Positions 23,645 to 32,379 of a stretch of DNA of 64,000 nt are shown here, piece by piece (positions within the stretch are counted from its first letter, which is position 1; every line of letters begins with the position of its first letter). The translations under genes were made by a program, and so were the position numbers. Location of the stretch: the NCBI GenBank assembly GCA_015068525.1, contig SVKJ01000006.1, positions 30,016 to 94,015 of the forward strand, written 5' to 3'. The DNA is from Oscillospiraceae bacterium. GTDB taxonomy: Bacteria; Bacillota; Clostridia; UMGS1840; HGM11507. The notes beneath the pieces were generated by a model, which did not search any database, had not been told where the DNA came from, and was given only the letters and a program-made list of their open reading frames with translations.

Positions 23645-26224
23645 ATGAAAAAAATTATTAGTTTATTGCTTGTACTTAGTGTTTTATTATCTTTATCCCC
23701 TGCAGTATTTTCAGAAACGGTGGATACAAATAATGAAAGTATAGGGCTTTTAAATGCGCTTGGAATTTCCAAAGAGCAAAATCCCGAACTTAAAATCACA
23801 AGAGCAGACTTTTCAAGTATGCTTACAAAGGTTATAGGCTTTGAAGCAGATGTTACACCTGTATTTTCAGATGTTTCTGATACTTATTATGCATCTAAAG
23901 CCATCTATACTCTTTATAATATGAAACTTATAAACGGTAAAGGGCAGGGGAGATTTTTTCCTGAAGATGAGATTTTAATTGAAGAAGCAATTACCGTTAT
24001 GTTAAGATTTTTAGGATATGACGAATTGGCTTATTATCAGGGCGGATATCCTACAGGTTATACTTTTGTTGCAAGTGATATTAATCTTACAAAGGGTATA
24101 TCTTATAAAATCGGAGAAGTTCTAACACTTAAAAAGTGTGCAAAACTTTTTGAGAATTTACTTGATATAAGTATATTTTCAATTGTAATGGTTTCAGATG
24201 ACGGTACAGTTTACAGGCAGGCATCAGATGATAAGACAGTAGCAAAAGTTTATCTGAAAATGGATATAGTATCAGATATTGTTACTGCAAACAGGCATAC
24301 ATCTTTATATACACCGCTTGATTCAACTGAAAACAGTATTGTTTTAGGAAACACAAAATATAAATCAAATAATTTTAACTCTGATTCTTATCTTGGATAT
24401 TCGGTTAAGGCATATATTGATGACTATACGAATGAAGTTATCTATTTGAAAAAAACCGAAAAGAACAAAGTTGTTACCTTTGATGCAAAGGATATTTTTG
24501 ATATATCAAATAACCGTATTTATTATAATGACGGAAATGACTACGAAGAATATCCTTCTGAAGCGTCAATAATTTACAATAAAAAGGCAATAACCAATTA
24601 TAAAGATTCATATCTGGATATTAAAAAAGGCTCGGTAGAACTTATTGATAATAATAACGATGGCGATTTTGATGTTGTTAATATTATAAGTTATAAAAAT
24701 TATGTTGTTGACTCAGTAAGCGGAGATGCAACTGTTGTAAGACTTAAGGACAATCAGGGCGTTATTGGCCTTGAGAACAAATATAAAACATATAAAATAT
24801 TTGATGAAGACGGTGTGGAAAATCCTGTTGAAATGTTAAGCAGTAACTATGTTTTAACGGTTATAGAAAATGCTGATAACGGGTATATAGAAATTACATA
24901 TCTTGAAGAATATATAAACGGAACTGTTACGGGAATATTAACGGACGATACATCAATTATGTATATAGATAATGAACCTTATGAAATGAGTGATTATTTT
25001 ATTAAAAATCAGCCCGAAAATATAAAGACAGGACTTTCGGGAATGTTCTTTTTAGATATATTTGGCGAAATTGTAAGTTATATGCCAATGGGAGATACAA
25101 ATCGCGGTTTTGCATTCCTTTTAAATATTGCCGAAAAGGAAAGAGAGTCAGAAGAAATTTCAGTTAAACTCTTTACTCAGAATAACGAAACAAGGCTTTT
25201 GGAAAGCGGAAAATATATTACATTAGATGGAAAAAGAATGACTGCTATAGATGCACTTCCTATTATCAAACCATCTTCAACTTTTACACCTGAACTCATA
25301 TATTATGAATTAAATTCAAAAGGTATGATAACTGCGATTGATACAGTTAAGGATAATGAAAAAGATGAAACTCAGTTAAAATTACTTCATGACAGTGAAA
25401 CAACAGAGGAAATTTTCCGCTCGGCAAGTATGACTTTTGATATTGACGGATGTAAAAACTCGGTATATGTGGGAGATTCATGTGTTGTGTTTACTACTCC
25501 TGAAGTTTTAAGTACAAATGGTGATGACTATAGTGCAATCCCATGCGCAGATTTACCAAATAATACTACACTTCCTTATAAAGCATACGCAAGAAACGAA
25601 GATGGCGTTGAAGCAGATGCTATTGTTCTTGGAGAACTTAAAAACATTACTTTTGATGCTTATTCTTATGTATGCGTAATAGAAAAAATAACCGAAACAG
25701 TTAATGAAGAAGGGGACAGAATGCATAAGGTTGTTTACTGGTATAGAGGCAAGTCTTATGAAAAATATACTGTAGATGATAAACTTTTTGCTTCAGTTAA
25801 CCCGGGCGATGTATTATATATTGCTACAGATCTTGAAGACAAGATAAGTAATTTTCATCATTTGTTCGATTTAAAACAACAAAAAGTTAACAAAGACGAC
25901 CTTGATGTATATAAGGACAGAGAAAGAAAAGACTCCCATAGATTTGTCTTTGGGTACGGATATGATGTCATAAATTCCAATTTATTCAAAATGTCTTTGG
26001 TTACACCATCACCGGATGTAGATGAAAAAACCGAAATTGAATTTCACAGATTTGGAAATTACATGTATAATGTAATTGAAATGCCGGGCGGAAATGTAAA
26101 AGTAAGTGTCGGTACAATTAATGATATAAAAGATTATGAAAGTTTTGGTTCAAATTACAGTAAGATATTTGTTCATCAGACGTATATGACTGATTACGAT
26201 ATTGTAGTATACAACAGACAATAA
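23645..26224 (+). CDS. Secreted protein with N-terminal SLH repeats
   Basis: Exported 859-aa protein with a signal peptide (residues ~1-23) and SLH-like repeats at residues ~30-190 (ITRADFSSMLTKVIGFEAD; YYASKAIYTLYNMKLINGKG; FFPEDEILIEEAITVMLRFLG). The remaining ~650 residues are beta-rich with no domain I recognise and no clear catalytic motif. There is no C-terminal membrane anchor, so attachment should be through the SLH part. AAAGGGGATATCTT precedes the ATG. It lies 14 bp after the previous SLH gene and 20 bp before the GH20-like gene, so it is probably in the same transcript. The N-terminal placement of the SLH repeats contrasts with the C-terminal placement in its neighbour. Confidence 0.78.
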   Translation: MKKIISLLLVLSVLLSLSPAVFSETVDTNNESIGLLNALGISKEQNPELKITRADFSSMLTKVIGFEADVTPVFSDVSDTYYASKAIYTLYNMKLINGKGQGRFFPEDEILIEEAITVMLRFLGYDELAYYQGGYPTGYTFVASDINLTKGISYKIGEVLTLKKCAKLFENLLDISIFSIVMVSDDGTVYRQASDDKTVAKVYLKMDIVSDIVTANRHTSLYTPLDSTENSIVLGNTKYKSNNFNSDSYLGYSVKAYIDDYTNEVIYLKKTEKNKVVTFDAKDIFDISNNRIYYNDGNDYEEYPSEASIIYNKKAITNYKDSYLDIKKGSVELIDNNNDGDFDVVNIISYKNYVVDSVSGDATVVRLKDNQGVIGLENKYKTYKIFDEDGVENPVEMLSSNYVLTVIENADNGYIEITYLEEYINGTVTGILTDDTSIMYIDNEPYEMSDYFIKNQPENIKTGLSGMFFLDIFGEIVSYMPMGDTNRGFAFLLNIAEKERESEEISVKLFTQNNETRLLESGKYITLDGKRMTAIDALPIIKPSSTFTPELIYYELNSKGMITAIDTVKDNEKDETQLKLLHDSETTEEIFRSASMTFDIDGCKNSVYVGDSCVVFTTPEVLSTNGDDYSAIPCADLPNNTTLPYKAYARNEDGVEADAIVLGELKNITFDAYSYVCVIEKITETVNEEGDRMHKVVYWYRGKSYEKYTVDDKLFASVNPGDVLYIATDLEDKISNFHHLFDLKQQKVNKDDLDVYKDRERKDSHRFVFGYGYDVINSNLFKMSLVTPSPDVDEKTEIEFHRFGNYMYNVIEMPGGNVKVSVGTINDIKDYESFGSNYSKIFVHQTYMTDYDIVVYNRQ

Positions 26225-26244
26225 AAGGGGAAGATTCCAGAGAT

Positions 26245-28077
26245 ATGCTAAACGAAATTATAAAAATTGTAAATGAAATAACCGGTTTCTCATTTGAGAA
26301 ACCGGTTAAAGTGCTTGATATAAAAAATATTTATGTTAAAGATGCTGAAAATGAAATCTTGATTGGCGGTTTGGAGAAAGCTGATTATGCAAGGGCTTTA
26401 ACTCTATATGCCAGGGAATATAAAAAAGGAAATAAGTGCTTTGAAATAACTGAAAACAGGCATTTTAAAAAACTTGGTGCGTATTTTGATGTATCTCGTG
26501 GAGGAGTGCTAAAGGTATCAACCATAAAAAAATATGCAAAAGAAATGCTATGTATGGGATTTAATCGACTGTATCTTTATATGGAAGACGTTTTTGAACT
26601 TGACGGTTATCCTCATTTTGGATATTTAAGAGGAAGATATTCCAAACAAGAACTTAAAGAAATTTCAGCGTTTGGTGACAAAATCGGTGTTGAAATGATT
26701 CCCTGCGTTCAGACTTTGGGACATATGGGACAGTATCTTCAATGGAATGAATCTGCACCGGTCAAAGATACTTCACAAGTACTCTTATGTGGCAGTGAAG
26801 ACACTTACAAGTTTATAGAAGCAATTATTTCCACAATGAGAGAATGTTTTCCGACTTCAAATATTCAAATCGGATGTGACGAGGCGTTTGGACTTGGAAC
26901 AGGGAAGTTCCTTTCTGAAAACGGTTATAAAAAACCAATAGATATACTTATTCCTCATATTCATAAAGTATATGATATATGTAAAAAATACAATTTTACA
27001 CCATCAATGTTTGTTGATACTTTTATAAGAAATTTAAATGATGAGAAAAGATATTATATACATAATCTTGAAATTCCTGAAGGATTAGTTGATAATTTGC
27101 CCGATATTAAGACTGTTTACTGGGATTATTATCATTTTAAAGAAGAAGATTATGATATGATGATAGATTATCATAAAAAATTTAAAGAAATCCCTGAATT
27201 TGCAGGAGGGATCTGGACTTGGGCAGGAAATATATTAAACGTTAAACATACCTTTGACACAATGATTCCCGCAATGAAGAGTTCAATTAAAAATGGTATT
27301 TCAGAAGTTTATGCCACTATGTATGGCGATGACGGAACTGAGTGTAACTATGATATGGGTATGCCTCTTTTAAATATTTTTTCTGAATATTGTTTTAAAG
27401 GGCTTGACGCGTCTTTTGATACCATAAACGATATGACAAAGTTCTTATATGATGTTGATTGCAGTGACTATATAAATGTATCAGGATTTTATTATCCGTT
27501 TGTTAACAATTTGCTTTTTCGTCAATTATCCAAACCAAATTGTTTTGGGCAGAAAATATTTTCCACAGATATTTTTTATAATCTTACAGGTACGACTGAT
27601 TTTTCAGAGTTTCTTCCTTATCATATTGAGGCGTATAATGCCGTTTGTGGTTTGGGTAAAGGAACTAAATGGGAAGAATATTATAAATATATGGAAGTTA
27701 TACTTGATATTACAATACATAAGATGGATATTTTATCAAAGTTATCAGCGGCATATAAGAATAATGATAAAGAATATCTAAAAAAAGCGGCAGAAGAATA
27801 TATTCCTTATGTTTTAGAAAAATATAAAGAACTTTACCTACTGCATGAAAAACAATGGATGGCAACATATAAGTCATTTGGTTGGGAAGAGCATACTTCA
27901 AGATATGCTCACTGGATTTTCCGTTTAGAATATGCTATAAAAGTAATTACAGGATATTTAAAGGGTGAAATTGAAAAAATCGAAGAACTTGAATTTGAAC
28001 TGATTGAAGACACATACGGTGGACTTTCTTTCAGTGGATTTAACAGATTTAAAGTAAACCGTACAATTAAGATTTAA
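26245..28077 (+). CDS. GH20-like beta-N-acetylhexosaminidase family protein (cytoplasmic)
   Basis: A 610-aa protein with a TIM-barrel matching glycoside hydrolase family 20. The barrel starts at about residue 80 (GAYFDVSRGG) and shows FNRLYLYMED and IPCVQTLGHMGQY. The acid-base pair Asp212-Glu213 lies in QIGCDEAFGLG. In GH20 the Asp positions the substrate N-acetyl group and the Glu protonates the bond. There is no signal peptide or anchor, so it should act inside the cell on imported oligosaccharides. The C-terminal ~200 residues are helical. It could release GlcNAc or GalNAc, which would feed the nearby nagB product after phosphorylation and deacetylation. AAAAGGGGAAG is 12-15 bases before the ATG. 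The precise substrate is not known. Confidence 0.8.
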   Translation: MLNEIIKIVNEITGFSFEKPVKVLDIKNIYVKDAENEILIGGLEKADYARALTLYAREYKKGNKCFEITENRHFKKLGAYFDVSRGGVLKVSTIKKYAKEMLCMGFNRLYLYMEDVFELDGYPHFGYLRGRYSKQELKEISAFGDKIGVEMIPCVQTLGHMGQYLQWNESAPVKDTSQVLLCGSEDTYKFIEAIISTMRECFPTSNIQIGCDEAFGLGTGKFLSENGYKKPIDILIPHIHKVYDICKKYNFTPSMFVDTFIRNLNDEKRYYIHNLEIPEGLVDNLPDIKTVYWDYYHFKEEDYDMMIDYHKKFKEIPEFAGGIWTWAGNILNVKHTFDTMIPAMKSSIKNGISEVYATMYGDDGTECNYDMGMPLLNIFSEYCFKGLDASFDTINDMTKFLYDVDCSDYINVSGFYYPFVNNLLFRQLSKPNCFGQKIFSTDIFYNLTGTTDFSEFLPYHIEAYNAVCGLGKGTKWEEYYKYMEVILDITIHKMDILSKLSAAYKNNDKEYLKKAAEEYIPYVLEKYKELYLLHEKQWMATYKSFGWEEHTSRYAHWIFRLEYAIKVITGYLKGEIEKIEELEFELIEDTYGGLSFSGFNRFKVNRTIKI

Positions 28078-28138
28078 ACAATCTTCTCATTGAGGAGGAA
28101 TCAACTATAAGCAACCCAAAATTTAAGGAGATTAATAA

Positions 28139-28723
28139 ATGGGAATAGATCATAAAAAAATAGACTAAGAAAGCATTCCTTCTCGGTGCGATATGTATGT
28201 TTTCTTATCTTGCCTGTTATTATGCAAGAAATATTTTAAGTGCCGTTTCTCCGAAAATGGTGGAAAGTTCACAGTTTACATTGGAATTTATTGGGCTTAT
28301 GTCCACAATAAATATGCTTACTTACGCATCGGGGCAACTTTTAAACGGTGCTTTGGGAGATTTTATAAAAGCAAAATATATGGTAAGCGGAGGACTTATT
28401 TTATCTGCTGTTTGTAACTTTATAATTCCGTTTTCATCATATAATATGATTTTATTTTCATATAGTTTAAGCGGTTTTTTCTTGCAATGATTTTTGCACC
28501 CATAACTAAAGTCGTAGCTGAAAACACGCTTCCTCATTATGCTTCGCGTTGCTGTCTGGGATTTACCTTTGCATCATTTTTGGGAAACCCTCTGGCAGGT
28601 CTTGCTGCGATATTCTTTAACTGGAATGTTATATTTGTCGTATCAGGGGTTATTCTCGTCTTAATGGGTATAATGTGTTTTATCTTTTTTTCTCTTTGTG
28701 AAAAAAAGGGATATAACTCATGA
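28139..28723 (+). pseudogene. MFS transporter remnant (N-terminal half, frameshifted)
   Basis: AAGGAGATTAATAA precedes an ATG at 28139, but the frame stops after nine codons at 28166. Dropping one base there joins it to a frame encoding FLLGAICMFSYLACYYARN and GQLLNGALGDFIKAKYMVSG, typical of the first helices of MFS sugar-phosphate/organic-ion transporters. A missing base near 28485 breaks it again, after which MIFAPITKV and helices 5-6 follow. It ends at 28723 (CEKKGYNS) after about six helices; the C-terminal six-helix half is absent. The parent gene was probably a ~400-aa transporter of the GH20 operon. Besides decay, clustered sequencing errors could explain the frameshifts, but not the missing half. 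Confidence 0.78.
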
Positions 28724-29533
28724 TTTTCATATACATACATCACTTTCTTTTTGCGCAAAAGAAAGTGCGACTATAGATGCGTATGTTAAAATAGCCAAAA
28801 ACATTGGGCTTAAGAAAATCGGCATTTCCAATCATTTTTGGGACAGCAAAATTCCAAAAATTGATACTTATTATAAAACAAAGTATGACGTAGGTTTTTA
28901 TGATAATCAGGACTTTAACCATATTTTAGGCGATAAGACTGAAATTTCAAAATATAAAGACTGTGGCGTTGAAATTTTATTTGGTGCAGAAGCGGAATAT
29001 GACCCTATAAGGCACGGAGTCGGAATAACCGAAGAGGTTCAGAACAACTTGATTTTTTAGTTGTACCCAATTCTCATACTCATATTACAATGCCGATTTC
29101 TTTATATGAGCCTTACAAAAAACATCTTCAGTTTATGATTGATGCGTATAATGATATTTTAGACTGCTCTGTAAGCAAATATGTAACTGCAATGGCACAT
29201 CCTTTTTCTGCGGTTGCCTGCCCTTATCCTAACAGTATTTTATATGATTTGATGAGCGATGATGAATTTAAAAGAGTTTTTTATAAAACTGCCAATAAAG
29301 GCATAGCAGTTGAAATCAATACTGGTGTATTCAGAAAACTTTCACATTCTGAAATAGAGATGAATCCAAGAATAAGAATGTATAAATTGGCAAAAGAAAG
29401 CGGTTGCAAATTCTTGTTTGGCAGTGACGCACATTCTAATGATGTACATGAAAACTATATTTCAATACTTCAAAAAATAACCGAAATAGTTGGTATAAAA
29501 GAAGAAGATATATTAAAAATAAGCGGCTTTTAA
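28698..29533 (+). pseudogene. PHP-domain phosphoesterase, frameshifted (histidinol-phosphatase-like)
   Basis: A GTG at 28698, overlapping the end of the MFS remnant, opens a PHP-domain protein starting DITHDFHIHTSLSFCAKES, with the metal-binding HxH motif. It continues to GAEAEYDPIRHG and is cut by a one-base insertion near 29041-29046. In the shifted frame the protein continues directly as QLDFLVVPNSHTHITMP, then MAHPF and FGSDAHS, the later metal-binding motifs, to a stop at 29531-29533. Together it would be a ~278-aa metal-dependent phosphoesterase of the HisK/PHP family. With one shift it is probably inactive, unless the indel is an assembly error. All expected metal ligands are still present, so the loss would be recent. 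Confidence 0.75.
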
Positions 29534-29552
29534 TAAAGCCGCTTATTTTTTT
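29519..29552 (+). terminator. Rho-independent terminator overlapping the PHP stop codon
   Basis: ATAAGCGGCTTT pairs perfectly with AAAGCCGCTTAT, with a short loop containing the stop codon, followed by TTTTTT. It also faces the 3' end of nagB on the other strand, 11 bp away. Confidence 0.9.
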
Positions 29553-29563
29553 ATGATTAGATA

Positions 29564-30286
29564 TTAACCGTTATAAGCATCTTCGTCACAAACAACAGTA
29601 ACATCGTTGTGGCAGTGTAGAATACTTGCAGGGCAAGAAGTAGAAATCCTTCCTTCTTTTAAAATCTTGGTAACTGGTGCTTTTGCTTTTCCTGATATAA
29701 CCATAACAATTTTTCTTGCTTTTAAAATTGTAGCCATACCCATTGTTAAAGCATTTTTTGGAACATCATCAATTGATTCAAAAAATCTCTTGTTTGCTTC
29801 AATTGTAGACTCAGTTAAACCAGTTTTGTGAGTACCTGAATATAACCATTCTTCAGGTTCGTTAAAACCGATGTGACCATTATTTCCAATACCTAAAACC
29901 TGAACGTCAATTCCGCCGTTTGCTTCGATTTTAGCATCATATCTTTTACATTCTTCTTCGTAGTCTTCAGCTTCGCCGTTTGGAATATCAGTGTTCTTTA
30001 AGTCAATATCAATTTTAGAAAATAGATTTTCGTTCATAAAGTAGTAATAACTCTGGTCATTATCTTTTGAAATTTTATAATATTCGTCAAGATTGAAACT
30101 TTTACATTCCTTAAAACTTACTTCACCATTTTTATAAGCTTCAGCCATACAGTTATACATTCCGATAGGAGAAGATCCTGTTGCAAGACCTAAAGTTGCT
30201 TTAGGATTATTTTTTACAACATCGATCATAATTTCGGCAGCTTTCTTTGACATTTCGTCATAATTTTTACATACGATAAATTTCAT
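29564..30286 (-). CDS. nagB: Glucosamine-6-phosphate deaminase
   Basis: Cytosolic enzyme that converts glucosamine-6-phosphate to fructose-6-phosphate and ammonia, the last step that brings amino sugars into glycolysis. Family motifs are GLATGSSPIGMY near residue 35 and VLGIGNNGHIGFNEP near residue 131, with the catalytic Asp/His region. The length (240 aa) equals the short NagB type of Firmicutes, which lacks the allosteric C-terminal extension of the E. coli enzyme. AAAAAGGAGCATAAAT precedes the ATG at 30286. A good sigma-A promoter lies 40-70 bp upstream. It fits downstream of the GH20-like enzyme, but nagA and an amino-sugar kinase are not in the window. Confidence 0.95.
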   Translation of the reverse strand: MKFIVCKNYDEMSKKAAEIMIDVVKNNPKATLGLATGSSPIGMYNCMAEAYKNGEVSFKECKSFNLDEYYKISKDNDQSYYYFMNENLFSKIDIDLKNTDIPNGEAEDYEEECKRYDAKIEANGGIDVQVLGIGNNGHIGFNEPEEWLYSGTHKTGLTESTIEANKRFFESIDDVPKNALTMGMATILKARKIVMVISGKAKAPVTKILKEGRISTSCPASILHCHNDVTVVCDEDAYNG

Positions 30287-30326
30287 ATTTATGCTCCTTT
30301 TTTTATTAGTATTTTCTTCATATAAA

Positions 30327-30355
30327 ATTTTATACTTTTTTTAGTGTAAAGTCAA
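30327..30355 (-). promoter_or_regulatory. Predicted sigma-A promoter of nagB
   Basis: On the minus strand TTGACT (30355-30350) and TAAAAT (30332-30327) are separated by 17 bp, 41 bp ahead of the start codon. Confidence 0.6.
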
Positions 30356-30412
30356 TATATAATAATCAAAATGTTTACATAAATTTTACTTTTATTTTTG
30401 TTTAATATGTAG

Positions 30413-30418
30413 TATAAT
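30413..30418 (+). promoter_or_regulatory. Predicted -10 box of the DUF5685-dnaJ-type operon
   Basis: TATAAT 30 bp before the chosen GTG start, with a poor T-rich -35 region. An ATG at 30427 would lie only nine bases after this box, which supports the later start. Confidence 0.45.
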
Positions 30419-30447
30419 ATAAGAAAATGTGTTTTTTGGGTGATTAT

Positions 30448-31287
30448 GTGTTCGGGTATGTGAATATATATAAAGACGAACTTAAAGTTAAAGATTACAA
30501 TATATATCGTTCGTATTATTGCGGTTTGTGTAAAAAACTGGGCGAAGAATTTTCTATAAGAGCAAGACTTAGCTTAAATTATGACTTTGCTTTTTTAGCA
30601 CTCGTTCTTTCCTCGCTATCAGATGGCAAAGAAGAAATTAAATATGAAAACTGTTTTATTCATCCCTTGACAAAACGGCCTGTTCTTAAAAGTGACGATT
30701 ATCTTACTTACAGTGCTTATATGAGTATTATAGTTACATATTTTAAATTAAAAGATGATGTATCTGATAATAAAAATATAAAAAGTTTTTTTGCTTATCT
30801 TTTCTTTAAGGGATATTTTAAAAAAGCAAAAAAGAAATATCCGAAAAAATGTGAGATAATTAAAACAATCTTAGAGGAGTTAAACATAAAGGAAAAAGAA
30901 AACTGTGCTGATATTGATGAGGTGTCCGATTGTTTTGGCAGGCTTTTATCCGAAGTGTTTTTAAAGGACGGAGAAGATAGGGCTTTAAAAGAATTTTCCT
31001 ATCAACTTGGAAGATTTATTTATATTATTGATGCCCTGGATGATATAGAAAAAGATATAAAAAGCAAAAACTATAATCCGTTTATAAAAAAATATTCATA
31101 TAATAACGAAGATGCTAAAGAGTTTAAAAAACGAGTATGTTCAGAATATGACCTTATTGTTACATTGACTTTGGAAAGTATTGCCTCAGCATTTGAACTT
31201 ATAGATTTTAAAAAGAACAAAACTATACTGCAAAATATAGTGTATCTTGGCTTAAGAAAAGCAAAGGATAAAGTGAAAGGAGAATAA
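30448..31287 (+). CDS. DUF5685 family protein
   Basis: A 279-aa soluble protein beginning [20 protein letters not shown] and carrying the [13 protein letters not shown] motif, which I recognise as the conserved start of DUF5685 proteins in Firmicutes. The CGLC pair may bind a metal. A helical core with the acidic motif [13 protein letters not shown] near residue 200 resembles a prenyl-synthase-like all-alpha bundle; the function is not known. I choose the GTG at 30448, because homologues begin at this FGYV segment and the -10 box is too close to the ATG at 30427. It lies two bases before the J-domain gene, a pairing that suggests joint work in an unknown process. Confidence 0.8.
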   Translation: MFGYVNIYKDELKVKDYNIYRSYYCGLCKKLGEEFSIRARLSLNYDFAFLALVLSSLSDGKEEIKYENCFIHPLTKRPVLKSDDYLTYSAYMSIIVTYFKLKDDVSDNKNIKSFFAYLFFKGYFKKAKKKYPKKCEIIKTILEELNIKEKENCADIDEVSDCFGRLLSEVFLKDGEDRALKEFSYQLGRFIYIIDALDDIEKDIKSKNYNPFIKKYSYNNEDAKEFKKRVCSEYDLIVTLTLESIASAFELIDFKKNKTILQNIVYLGLRKAKDKVKGE

Positions 31288-31289
31288 AT

Positions 31290-31886
31290 ATGGATCCATA
31301 TAAAGTTTTGGGAGTACCATCTAATGCAGATTGGGAAACTATAGATAAAGCGCATAAAGAACTGGTTAAAAAATACCATCCGGACAGGTATGTTAATAAT
31401 CCTCTGTCGGACTTGGCAGAAGAAAAATTAAAGGAAATAAATGAAGCGTATGAAATATTAAAAAAAGGTCATAAGACTAATACAAATACTTATAGCGGGA
31501 ACTACTCTAATACATCAGGAGGAACAGGTGAATTTTCAAATATCCGTAATATGATAAATATGGGTAGAGTTGCAGAAGCGGAAACTACTTTAGACGGTAT
31601 GTCAAATAAGACTGCCGAATGGTTTTTCCTAAAAGGGTTATGTGCAATAAAAAGAGGCTGGCAGGACAGGGCTTATACCTATATCCAGACTGCTGTTTCA
31701 ATGGACCCTAACAATCAGGAATACCGTTTTTATTACAATCAGTTTATGACCCGTGCAAACACTTACAGAACTTATGGGAATAACAATGGTTATTCTAACG
31801 ATAATTCACTTGACTGCTGTCTTAACCTGTGGTGTTTAGATAGCTTATGCGAATGTATGGGAGGGGACCTTATAAATTGTTGTTAG
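31290..31886 (+). CDS. J-domain (DnaJ) protein with Cys-rich C-terminus
   Basis: A 198-aa protein with an N-terminal J-domain (residues 2-60) and an intact HPD motif at residues 30-32, so it should stimulate an Hsp70 (DnaK). It has no Gly/Phe region or zinc finger of classical DnaJ. A Gly/Thr/Ser-rich linker (residues ~65-85) leads to a TPR-like helical section (~85-150). The tail contains seven Cys within the last 26 residues, including [15 protein letters not shown] and NCC, which could bind metal or sit at a membrane. GTGAAAGGAGAATAAAT precedes the ATG. It is translationally linked to the DUF5685 gene before it and overlaps the membrane protein after it. Confidence 0.85.
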   Translation: MDPYKVLGVPSNADWETIDKAHKELVKKYHPDRYVNNPLSDLAEEKLKEINEAYEILKKGHKTNTNTYSGNYSNTSGGTGEFSNIRNMINMGRVAEAETTLDGMSNKTAEWFFLKGLCAIKRGWQDRAYTYIQTAVSMDPNNQEYRFYYNQFMTRANTYRTYGNNNGYSNDNSLDCCLNLWCLDSLCECMGGDLINCC

Positions 31887-32374
31887 CATTTGGTTCAGTT
31901 TGTACAGCCCTTTCCGTAATATGTTTATTTTTGTCAGGAGTTATAAGTATTAATACTTTTGCTTTTTTGACATTGACATCTTGTTTTGTTGGTGTAATGC
32001 ATATAGAGGGTAAAACAAAGTATTCACTTTTAACATTTTTTGCAGTATCATTTCTTTCGTTTTTACTGCCTGTTGACAGGATAAGCCTTTTATATTACTT
32101 TGGATTTTTCGGATACTATCCGATTTTAAAAGGATATATCGAAAAAATAAGAAAACTAAGTATTGAGCTTATTATAAAAACAGTTCTTTTTCTTTTGGTT
32201 TCATTTTTGGGTATTTATACAGTATCCTTTATTATGGGTGTAACTTTAAGCGAAAGATTGTCATGGCAGATACTGTCAATTATTGCTGCTTTGATACTTC
32301 ATATATACGATTATGCGTTAAGCATTTTCTTTTCCTTTTACGAAAGAAGAATAAAAAATAAATTAAGAAGGTAA
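31877..32374 (+). CDS. Small integral membrane protein, unknown
   Basis: About 165 aa with five hydrophobic segments (for example [18 protein letters not shown] and [20 protein letters not shown]) and a basic C-terminus ([11 protein letters not shown]). The frame is open from an ATG at 31847. However, GGGAGGGG at 31859-31866 is correctly spaced for TTG codons at 31877 or 31880, so I use 31877; this overlaps the J-domain gene by ten bases. No family recognised. Its coupling to the J-domain and DUF5685 genes suggests a three-gene unit at the membrane. Confidence 0.7.
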   Translation: MLLAFGSVCTALSVICLFLSGVISINTFAFLTLTSCFVGVMHIEGKTKYSLLTFFAVSFLSFLLPVDRISLLYYFGFFGYYPILKGYIEKIRKLSIELIIKTVLFLLVSFLGIYTVSFIMGVTLSERLSWQILSIIAALILHIYDYALSIFFSFYERRIKNKLRR

Positions 32375-32379
32375 ATAAT

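Noticed and set aside
28193..28417. Plus-strand 74-codon frame within the MFS remnant
   Set aside because: It is an out-of-frame reading of the MFS sequence; the neighbouring frame encodes the transporter helices.
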